NCBI GenBank assembly: GCA_018398765.1
Contig: JAHBMJ010001717.1
Coordinates: 1 to 26,875 of the forward strand
Origin: Chromera velia
Taxonomy: Eukaryota; Sar; Chromeraceae
Reading direction: 5' to 3'
DNA: 26,875 bases
This document shows, piece by piece, positions 1-7,733 of the stretch (its first letter is position 1; each line of letters begins with the position of its first letter). Below the pieces are notes generated by a model. That model worked only from the letters and a program-made list of their open reading frames with translations. It was not told the DNA's origin and ran no database searches. The position numbers and the translations under genes are program-made.

Positions 1-108
<108 letters not shown>

Positions 109-114
109 ACGCAG

Positions 115-1398
115 GGATCTACCACAGGTTCACGATGGACGAAAAGAACCACTGCCAAGCGATGCGGCTGTTCCAAGGTGAGTGAGGGAAGGAAGGACTG
201 GAGTGAGTGAGTGAGTGAGTGAGTGGGTGAGTGGGTGGTTGGGTGAGAGAGTGAATGTGTCGGCGAATTCGTTGGTGACTGAGACGTGACTGAGCGAGCA
301 AGTGTGCGAGTAAGTATTATGATGATGTATTTTGGCGTGGAAGTGGATCAATTAGCTTGCAAACTTCCTGCCCACTTTCACAAGCAACTGAGTGTTTGTG
401 TTCCCGCTCGCAGCTCAAATGCGATGGAAAACCGTCTTTGAGGTGTTTGTGCCCTGAGAGGCGGTGTGGGGAGTTTTTGCAAACAATTCGCTCATCCTTC
501 CTTTTCGTTGTATAATTCCCTCGAGCGTGTTCAAGGAGCTTCACAGAAGCTCTCCGCAGCTCCTTAATTGTGGGTTAGACTGGTGCGTGGTGTGATTGTT
601 GTGCTCGTTTGTTTCCGTATGTGAAACATCACTTGTTTAATCAATTAGTCCTGAGCATGCACGGATGCATGAATGCAGGCGATCCCATCTGGACCCCCAT
701 CAACAGAGGCGAGGGGGCAGAGGAACACGACTCCAGAAAACTGTACGAACAGGTGAGAGGGAAGAAGGGGGAGGGGAAGGGAATGGAGGGACAGAAATGA
801 AAAGGGTGTAGGGAGGAACAGAAAGGGGGGGGGTGTCGTCGAAATGGAAAGCATCCCACGCATGCAGACTGCTGCTGTGAAGAAGAACAGGAGCTCAGCC
901 TCCCTGCCTTTCTTCCTTTCTTTCTTCCTTCCCTTCCTTCCTTCCTTCCTTCCTTCCTTCTTTCCTTCCTTAATTCCTTCCCCTAAAAGTCAGCTGCGTG
1001 ACTCAGAAAGAGTACCGGCGCATGTTGCTTCACCGTCTTTTCTTATCTCTTCACGGCATCGGAGGACGTCGCGCGTCGTGCTGCAACAAAAAAAATTGAA
1101 TCACATGAAGCGCTCGCTGTCCCTTTTCCTTTTCCGCTCCCATCTAGTTGTGTGTTCCCTTCCTTCCATTTCCCTCTCTGTCTCGGTGTGCCTGCAGGAG
1201 TACGCACTCGCCAAGCGCATGAAGAAATCGCCCGCTGAGGAGACGGAGGAGATGAAAGTCGATGCCGATGAGGCAGCGGAAAAGGCAGCTAAGGGCACCT
1301 CTGCCGAACTCTCCCAGAACGATGCCACTGCGACCAGCGACAAACCCGAGCAATCGAACGACACTGCCCCTCAAGCAGTGGAGGCAGGATCCCAGTGA
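115..1398 (+). CDS. 3' end of an unrecognised protein gene (last three exons)
   Basis: Three exons join in frame: 115-177, 679-752 and 1198-1398, with a TGA stop at 1396-1398. The introns are GT-AG (donors GTGAGT and GTGAGA; acceptors CGCAG, TGCAG, TGCAG), and the phases match: codon GGC is split across the first junction and the second junction is phase 0. The visible protein has about 112 residues. It begins with a compact segment containing [13 protein letters not shown] and then [13 protein letters not shown]. After the motif [10 protein letters not shown] comes a low-complexity tail of about 55 residues rich in Glu, Ala, Ser and Asp, which is probably disordered. I do not recognise the family; the folded part vaguely recalls a small dimeric alpha/beta-barrel domain, but this is only an impression. 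The 5' part lies outside the window. The coding call rests on frame continuity over two introns and on the contrast with the repetitive introns. Confidence 0.72.
201..256. repeat. GAGT/GGGT tetranucleotide repeat next to a donor
   Basis: A run of GAGT units passing into GGGT units, inside the first visible intron of the 5' gene and starting about 23 nt after its GTGAGTGAG donor. It has the same four-base period as the donor itself. Confidence 0.9.
903..975. repeat. (CCTT)n-type pyrimidine repeat
   Basis: A CTTC/CCTT tetranucleotide tract within the second visible intron of the 5' gene. It produces a spurious [13 protein letters not shown] reading frame that should not be annotated as protein. 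Confidence 0.9.
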
Positions 1399-1890
1399 GG
1401 GCCGGAGTGAAACACTGCAGCTAGGGTGAACAACGACGACCTTCACGTTCCTGCGATCCATGCTGCTTCCTGCCAGAGTGCAAAGCGATTTGAAAAGTCC
1501 CACGCCTAAGCTATGTCTCGGCTAACAGAATCAAATTCAATTGCACCTCCCTGGCACTACAGGCCACTTGATTGTGAACGCCGTTTGTGCACTAGCATGC
1601 GGACCGACTTAATCTAAGACTTGATGTAGTATGAATCAGACTAACACAGACTGCCCTTAGCCATGGGTCAGGATGGCTGCCAGGTTAAGTCACATCATCA
1701 TCATCATATAGAAAAATGTTTTTATTATGTTTTTATTGCATTTTAAGCTGAATCAAGTTTCTAGCTTTCTAGACACCGCGGCGTTTATAGTTATTGATTG
1801 ATTGATTGATTGATATGTTCCGCCCTAGGGCCTTCCCGCTATGTCTATCTGTCGCCAGAGCTAGCAGGGCGGGGCGTTCCCCAGCCTAAG
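1399..1890. other. Intergenic / 3' flank of first gene
   Basis: No convincing coding region. It contains the 3' flank of the first gene, a short CATCATCATCAT run near 1695, a T-rich stretch near 1715-1745 that could hold the poly(A) region, and a TTGA/GATT tetranucleotide run at about 1792-1815. Confidence 0.6.
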
Positions 1891-2406
1891 CTAAGGTATC
1901 AGACCCCGCCCTCGGGGCCCGCCAGAGTCTGTTACCCTGGCCGCTGCTGCATGATTGTTCGTTGTTCGAGCCACGGCTCTGGATCCGCATTGGCTTTCCG
2001 GCCTGAAAATCGATCTGAAACGGCATGTGATTTGGGCTTCCTCGCTCTTTTTGTTTGTTTTATCAATCTTCTTCTGCAGCTCCCTCCTTCCCCACCCTAA
2101 CGCTCCTTCGGTCGTCTCTAAGTTATTAATTGTCTCCTCATATTCTTTTGTTAGTCTCTCGATCGCCCGCTGCCTTCCGGTGATTCCTGCATGTCTGGCC
2201 GCCAGAGCGTCTCCCTCTATGTGTCCGTACCGTCCTGGACACTCCTCAAACACCCTCCGTCTGAATGACGCCCATCCCAAAAACTTATCCACTCCGGCAT
2301 GACATTCATTCAACAGAAAACAGAAGAGCATCGAGTTGTCCCTTTTTCCCTCTTCTCTGTTGAGCCCTTCTCTTTCTGTGGCTGCCTTTCTGGCTCTTTC
2401 TTCCAT
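1891..2406 (-). CDS. Possible coding segment, coiled-coil-like, unrecognised
   Basis: An open frame from an ATG at 2406-2404 to a TAG at 1893-1891, giving 172 aa; the frame is also open for 14 codons upstream. The translation is highly charged. It has a Glu/Arg/Lys-rich N-terminus, a central part with several Cys and Trp residues, and a helical, heptad-like stretch including RLTKEYEETINNLETTEG and RRELQKKIDKTNKK. It is not low-complexity repeat translation, unlike most long frames here. I see no enzyme motif, no start context and no splice partner. It could be a fragment of a transposable element, since it lies close to the LTR element. It could also be an exon of a gene, or a chance open frame. 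Confidence 0.3.
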   Translation of the reverse strand: MEERARKAATEREGLNREEGKRDNSMLFCFLLNECHAGVDKFLGWASFRRRVFEECPGRYGHIEGDALAARHAGITGRQRAIERLTKEYEETINNLETTEGALGWGRRELQKKIDKTNKKSEEAQITCRFRSIFRPESQCGSRAVARTTNNHAAAARVTDSGGPRGRGLIP

Positions 2407-2877
2407 CTTGCTGTCCCATTTAAACGCCACGGTGCCGCGAAGCGGCACTAAGCATCGCGAAGGGCGCTCCGCGGCACGCCGTGGTTGTAAAACCTTGAAG
2501 AAGGCGGGGGAACCGCGGTATGATTGTTCCGGTCTTTACCTTTTCTGGGGTAAGTTGAACCAAATTGATCAGCAATTGATCAAATTTATCATTGAAACAC
2601 CTTAAAAAAAATTTTTGCATAACGCCTGCGACGCTCAGAAAAAACTGTTTTTACGGTATATGGGCCATCATGATGGAGGGACCTGGAAAGAACCGCGGCG
2701 CAGCCGTGATGCTAAAAATAGCCGCTCTAAAAAGCCTGGAATCAACTTAATGATCATTATACCAAAAAAACTTGATAGCAAGTTGATGCAATTTGCCAGC
2801 CGGAACCCCCCACCAGATGTGTTAAGTTGGAATGACCGCTTTCTATAATTTTTATGTTTTATTTTTGGTAGTTGAAG
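2407..2877. other. Non-genic DNA upstream of LTR element
   Basis: It holds a small inverted repeat at 2432-2448 (GTGCCGC, 3-nt loop GAA, GCGGCAC) and an adjacent GC-rich patch. A plus-strand open frame ends at 2848 and includes the residues PGINLMIIIPKKLDSKLMQF; it has no recognised motif and may be element debris. The first LTR begins 29 nt after that frame's stop. Confidence 0.5.
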
Positions 2878-3199
2878 TGAAATTTGGCATGCGACTTACA
2901 GCGTGTCAGACAGCAAACGGCGCGCGCATGATGAGCGAGCCTTCGCGGTGATACAACAAGGCACTTATCCACTAGCTGAATTACATGCATTTTCCTGCGT
3001 ACAATTAATTTAATGAAATAAATGCAGTCATACAGAAAGTGGCTGTAGCAGCAACATGTACAAACTGAAGTACATTGTTAGAAGAGATACAGATTGAATA
3101 CATACAGGCTGGACTGACACTCCTTGTGATGGAGGCATGAACCATGAGTAAATAAATCGGCCAGAGCGTGCTATAGTAGGCAGTCCCTATTAATTTTCA
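2878..3199 (+). repeat. LTR 1 (5' LTR), 322 bp
   Basis: Starts TGAAATTTGG and ends TTTTCA. It contains AATAAA at 3017-3022 and 3151-3156, which could serve polyadenylation. By eye it differs from LTR 2 at about six positions, all transitions. Confidence 0.85.
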
Positions 3200-3259
3200 C
3201 TGATGACTTCCAGCGAGAGCGAACAACAGTTGTATTAGTAGAGACGTGAAGTGAAGGAA

Positions 3260-4558
3260 ATGTCGGAGCCAAAAGGAAAGAAAGAGAAGCCTGGCGACTT
3301 CCCTCTGCTTGAAGACCAAGGTGTTCCAGTATGGATGAGCCAGTGCGAAGCGAAGACCAACAGGAATGTGCATCTGATGGGAAAGGATGCTGATCAGATC
3401 GCCAAGTACGAGGCAAGCGAGCATTGGCTTGCTGGACGGGAAAACCCTGCATGCACAAAGGCCCTCGACGAGCTCGCAATCAAGAAAGCGAGTGGTGACG
3501 CATCGTTGAAGACCCATAGACAGTTCTTCTGGGTCAAGTACCGTGATGCCATTCTCAAGGTGATCAAAAAGTGCCTCGAGTGCGTCGATGCAGCTCGAAA
3601 AACAGCAGTCTCTCAGGCATGGATGCAGCAGGCCGTTATCCCACAGAAGTTTGAGTCCTTTCAGGAGGTCAGCGACCATTTCAGCCTTCTCACAAAACAG
3701 GCATCACAGGTTGGGGCACTTACAGAAGCTCCAGCATGCACAAGAGCAGCAATCCGAAAGAGCCTTCCTGCATTCTTTTAAAATCATGCAGCAGCAGCAT
3801 AGAGTGATGATGATTACAACGATCCCGACAAGTGGCTGGCATATTGCCAGCGACAGGCAGGCAAGCCCCAAACAAACAAATTTGCCGCCTTCTCTTCCGG
3901 CACCACCCGTCCCGACAGCCCACGTATACTCGCTGCTCAGGAGTTTCATGCTGCACTCTTTGTAAGAGGCAGTGGATTTCCCCCAGCAGACAGACAACAG
4001 AGAGGCAGGGGCGGGAACGCAGAAAAGGGAAGAGGTAGGGGCGGCAACAATGGAGAGAGTGGGGCTTTTCACGGAGGCTACTAAACTGCTTCCGGATCGT
4101 ACAACATCAATTCGAGATTTGGTTCGCAGAGCGACGGCCAACAGCAGCAACAGAATGAGTGCCCTGGATGTGCCCGACGAGGGGGGCATGACTCAGGGTA
4201 TGAGTACAAGGGTCTTAGCCATTGGTGCGCATATTGTGAGACGGTGGGACATTTTGAGCAGGCATGTCCTGAAATTTGCAAGAAGCATGCCAAGAGAAGG
4301 AGAGCGAGAAGGAGAGGGGGCGCACCTTCGAATAGAGGGGGTGCACACATAGGGGGACAAGCCCCTGAGTCACACAGTGCATCATACATGTGCGAATACT
4401 CTGCGGGTCCTCCTGTTCCTCCTGGTTTTACAGCTATGATGACCTCCCCTCCGTTTCCCTTCATGCGAGCATTAGGAGACAAAGAGAACCCAACCTTCCG
4501 TGTGGAGGAGGACTTGGGTAAGGTGGACGATCATGCAGGCTCTGGAGACAGCTGGTGA
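3260..4558 (+). pseudogene. gag-like ORF, copy 1 (CCHC zinc knuckle), interrupted by stops
   Basis: The frame starts at the ATG at 3260-3262 (MSEPKGKKEKPG...), 60 nt after LTR 1, and stays in one frame to TGA at 4556-4558. It is interrupted by three in-frame stops: TAA 3779-3781, TAG 3800-3802 and TAA 4082-4084. The N-terminal 170 residues are Lys/Trp-rich and resemble Ty1/copia-style gag, with no recognised enzyme. The middle part has an RGG-type Gly/Arg segment (about 3990-4080). The C-terminal part carries an intact zinc knuckle at 4226-4267 with spacing C-x2-C-x4-H-x4-C (CAYCETVGHFEQAC), preceded by a Gln run and a further CPGC pair and followed by an Arg/Lys-rich stretch. Gag would package element RNA. 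It could be expressed only in pieces, or by readthrough, unless the stops are recoded. Confidence 0.75.
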
Positions 4559-4875
4559 GCAAAGAAGAGGGGTGGGGAGATACAGAGCAACACACTCACC
4601 GATTCATACACAAACACACAAACAGTGCAGAAAGTCACTGATAGATAGAGGGAAATGCAGTGCAGAGCGTCACTGATGGCAGAGTGCAGAGCGTCACTCA
4701 TAAAGAAACAAGTTGAGAGTAGCATGACTGCAGAGAGCCAGTCATAACACCGTAATTCAAGAGGAGCAGTGCAAAGATAGAAATTGCATCTCGTATGCAT
4801 CAAATTTGAACATTCATTTCTTCGATTCTCTTATTTGTTTCAACTGTCGATCATCTCCAAAATGAAGGGGGTAAA
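4559..4875 (+). other. 3' noncoding part of element copy 1, with polypurine tract
   Basis: No open frame of note. Three copies of a 15-bp word, GTGCAGAAAGTCACT or GTGCAGAGCGTCACT, lie at 4625-4639, 4660-4674 and 4684-4698. A purine-rich tract (AAAATGAAGGGGGTAAA, 4859-4875) directly precedes LTR 2 and is the expected plus-strand primer site. The same layout recurs in copy 2 at 6532-6848, with the tract at 6832-6848. Confidence 0.7.
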
Positions 4876-5197
4876 TGAAATTTGGCATGCGACTTACAGC
4901 GTGTCAGACAGCAAACGGCGCGCGCATGATGAGCGAGCCTTCGCGGTGATACAACAAGGCACTTATCCACTGGCTGAATTATATGCATTTTCCTGCGTAC
5001 AATTAATTTAATGAAATAAATGCAGTCATACAAAAAGTGGCTGTAGCAGCAATATGTATAAACTGAAGTACATTGTTAGAAGAGATACAGATTGAATACA
5101 TACAGGCTGGACTGACACTCCTTGTGATGGAGGCATGAACCATGAGTAAATAAATCGGCCAGAGCGTGCCATAGTAGGCAGTCCCTATTAATTTTCA
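4876..5197 (+). repeat. LTR 2 (shared central LTR), 322 bp
   Basis: Same termini and length as LTR 1. It sits between the polypurine tract of copy 1 and the gag leader of copy 2, so it acts at once as the 3' LTR of one unit and the 5' LTR of the next. Confidence 0.85.
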
Positions 5198-5257
5198 CTG
5201 ATGACTTCCAGCGAGAGCGAACAACAGTTGTATCAGTAGAGACGTGAAGTGAAGGAA

Positions 5258-6531
5258 ATGTCGGAGCCAAAAGGAAAGAAAGAGAAGCCTGGCGACTTCC
5301 CTCTGCTTGAAGACCAAGGTGTTCCAGTATGGATGATCCAGTGTGAAGCAAAGACCAACAGAAATGTGCATCTGATGGGAAAGGATGCTGATCAGATCAC
5401 CAAGTACGAGGCAAGTGAGCATTGGCTTGCTGGACGGGAAAACCCTGCATGCACAAAGGCCCTCGACGAGCTCGCAATCAAGAAAGCGAGTGGTGACGCA
5501 TCGTTGAAGACCCATAGACAGTTCTCTTGGGTCAAGTACCGTGATGCCATTCTCAAGGCGATCAAAAAGTGCCTCGAGTGCGTCGATGCAGCTCGAAAAA
5601 CAGCAGTCTCTCAGGCATGGATGCAGCAGGCCGTTATCCNAGCGACCATTTCAGCCTTCTCACAAAACAGGCATCACAGGTTGGGGCACTTACAGAAGCT
5701 CCAGCATGCACAAGAGCAGCAGCAATCCGAAAGAGCCTTCCTGCATTCTTTCAAAATCACGCAGCAGCAGCATAGAGTAATGATGATTACAACGATCCCG
5801 ACAAGTGGCTGGCATATTGCCAGCGACAGGCAGGCAAGCCCCAAACAAACAAATTTGCCGCCTTCTCTTCCGGCACCACCCGTCCCGACAGCCCACGTAT
5901 ACTCACTGCTCAGGAGTTTCACGCTGCACTCTTTGTAGGAGGCAGTGGATTTCCCCCAGCAGACAGACAACAGAGAGGCAGGGGCGGGAACACAGAAAGC
6001 GGAAGAGGTAGGGGCGGCAACAATGGAGAGAGTGGGGCTTTTCATGGAGGCTACTAAACTGCTTCCGGATCGTACAACATCAATTCGAGATTTGGTTCGC
6101 AGAGCGACGGCCAACAGCAGCAACAGAATGAGTGCCCTGGATACGCCCGACGAGGGGGGCATGACTCAGGGTATGAGTGCAAGAGTCTTAGCCATTGGTG
6201 CACATATTGTGAGACGGTGGAACATTTTGAGTAGGCATATCCTGAAATTCGTAAGAAGCATGCCGAGAGAGGGAAAGCGAGAGGGAGAGGGGGCGCACCT
6301 TCGAATAGAGGGGGTGCACACATGGGGGGACAAGCCCCTGAGTCACATAGTGCATCGTACATGTGCGAATACTCTGCAGGTCCTCCTGTTCCTCCTGGCT
6401 TCACAGCTATGATGACCTCCCCTCCGTTTCCCTTCATGCGAGCATTGGGAGACAAAGAGAACCCAACCTTCCGTGTGGGGGAGGACTTGGGTAAGGTGGA
6501 CGATCACGCGGGCTCTAGAGACAGCTGGTGA
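5258..6531 (+). pseudogene. gag-like ORF, copy 2, decayed and containing an assembly gap
   Basis: Starts at the ATG at 5258-5260 and ends at TGA 6529-6531. The single N at 5640 replaces 29 nt present in copy 1, so the apparent frame change there is an assembly artefact. The first in-frame TAA of copy 1 is CAA here, but the later TAG (5773-5775) and TAA (6055-6057) are shared. The zinc knuckle (6199-6240) is destroyed: Gly to Glu, a Gln codon to TAG (6232-6234) and the last Cys to Tyr (6238-6240). This copy is not functional as Gag. Confidence 0.75.
5640..5640. other. Assembly gap (single N)
   Basis: One ambiguous base stands where the other copy of the element has 29 nt. The flanks otherwise align, so the N marks a collapsed or unresolved junction inside the tandem repeat. 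The copy number of the array may therefore be underestimated. Confidence 0.9.
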
Positions 6532-6848
6532 GCAAAGAAGAGGAGTGGAGAGATGCAGAGCGACACACTCACCGATTCATGCACAAACATACAAACAGTG
6601 CAGAAAGTCACTGATAGATAGAGGGAAATACAGTGTAGAGCGTCACTGATGGCAGAGTGCAGAGCATCACTCATAAAGAAACAAGTTGAGAGTAGCATGA
6701 CTGCAGAGAGCCAGTCATAACACCGTAATTCAAGAGGAGCAGTGCAAAGATAGAAATTGCATCTCGCATGCATCAAATTTGAACATTCATTTCTTCGATT
6801 CTCTTATTTGTTTTAACTGTCGATCATCTCCGAAATGAAGGGGGTGAA

Positions 6849-7170
6849 TGAAATTTGGCATGCGACTTATAGCGTGTCAAACAGCAAACGGCGCACGCAT
6901 GATGAGCAAGCCTTCATGATGATACAACAAAGCACTTATCCACCGGCTGAATTATATGCATTTTCCTGCGTACAATTAATTTAATGAAATAAATGCAGTC
7001 ATACAGAAAGTGGCTGTAGCAGCAACATGTACAAACTGAAGTACATTGTTGGAAGAGATACAGATTGAATACATACAGGCTGGACTGACACTCTTTGTGA
7101 TGGAGGCATGAACCATGAGTAAATAAATCGGCCAGAGCGTGCCATAGTAGACAGTCCCTATTAATTTTCA
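6849..7170 (+). repeat. LTR 3 (3' LTR), 322 bp
   Basis: Same termini and length as LTRs 1 and 2 but more diverged (roughly 15 differences from LTR 1 by eye). The differences are nearly all transitions and several remove CpG. After it the sequence leaves the element (CTGTTGTTATAATAG). Confidence 0.85.
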
Positions 7171-7733
7171 CTGTTGTTATAATAGTTATATGTTGTGCTG
7201 TTGTTCGCTTCGAGATCACAGTCTTGAACAGATCGTTCCTCCAGAGATAGTGCAATTAAGTGCAATCTCCCCACAGTTCAGCATGTCGCTATCAGTCCAC
7301 GGTCCACCCCTCCCATCCTCCACACCTCCATTCGCAGATTTGAAGGCTGTCGAGTAGAGCCCGATCGTGGGAGCACGGCGGAGTGAGCACGCCGAGTGCA
7401 TTAGAGTGCATTTCACCAGGGAACGTTGCGCGCGCGTTGCGCGCGAAAGTCTTAATTTGTACGTGCGTGCGTCAATTTGTCAAAACGGTGCATGCAGAGA
7501 CGCGATATAGGGACGTTGCACGCCGCGATCGAAAGTCTCGCGCATATCGTGTCCAGTCTCCCTCGCTGGTCGGGCTAACTATGGCTAACTGTAGATTGAC
7601 TGCAACTTGTGCATGAATGACTGGAAAGTCGGGGAGTCGATGAGTCTGTCCTGCAGACTGGCAGCAGAACTCTACGCCTGATCAATCGATCGGGAAAGTT
7701 CAACTTCAAATCAGGCTCCTCCTGCATCGATCG
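7171..7733. other. Intergenic, probable promoter region of the PAP2 gene
   Basis: No coding region seen. The centre is CpG-rich, with GCGCGC words at 7428-7445 followed by GAAAGTCT, and a similar ACGTTGCACGCCGCG...GAAAGTCT arrangement at about 7511-7538. Several ATCGATCGAT words lie just before the PAP2 start codon. No clear TATA element. Confidence 0.45.

Larger units (their letters stand above)
2878..7170 (+). mobile_element. Tandem gag-only LTR retroelement (LTR-gag-LTR-gag-LTR)
   Basis: Two internal regions alternate with three direct repeats of exactly 322 bp (2878-3199, 4876-5197, 6849-7170). Each repeat starts TGAAATTTGG and ends TTTTCA, that is TG...CA as in LTRs. Each internal region (about 1.65 kb) encodes a gag-like protein with a CCHC zinc knuckle. 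Each ends in a polypurine tract directly before the next LTR. There is no room for, and no trace of, protease, integrase, reverse transcriptase or RNase H, so this resembles the non-autonomous TR-GAG class of elements that relies on enzymes in trans. The sequence after the LTR (CTGATGACTTCCAGCG) is where a primer binding site should lie, but I cannot match it to a tRNA. The outer flanks (TTGAAG before, CTGTTG after) show no target-site duplication. The tandem form suggests LTR-LTR recombination between copies rather than simple insertion. Confidence 0.85.

Noticed and set aside
3588..3965. Alternative-frame proteins over the gag region (His/Gln/Pro-rich)
   Set aside because: The zinc knuckle and the acidic/aromatic composition lie in the frame starting at 3260; these are shadow frames, as are their counterparts in copy 2 and on the minus strand.
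2878..7170. Simple satellite DNA with a 1.98-kb period
   Set aside because: TG...CA ends, a 322-bp repeat at both outer edges, polypurine tracts and a CCHC gag are better explained by an LTR retroelement in tandem.
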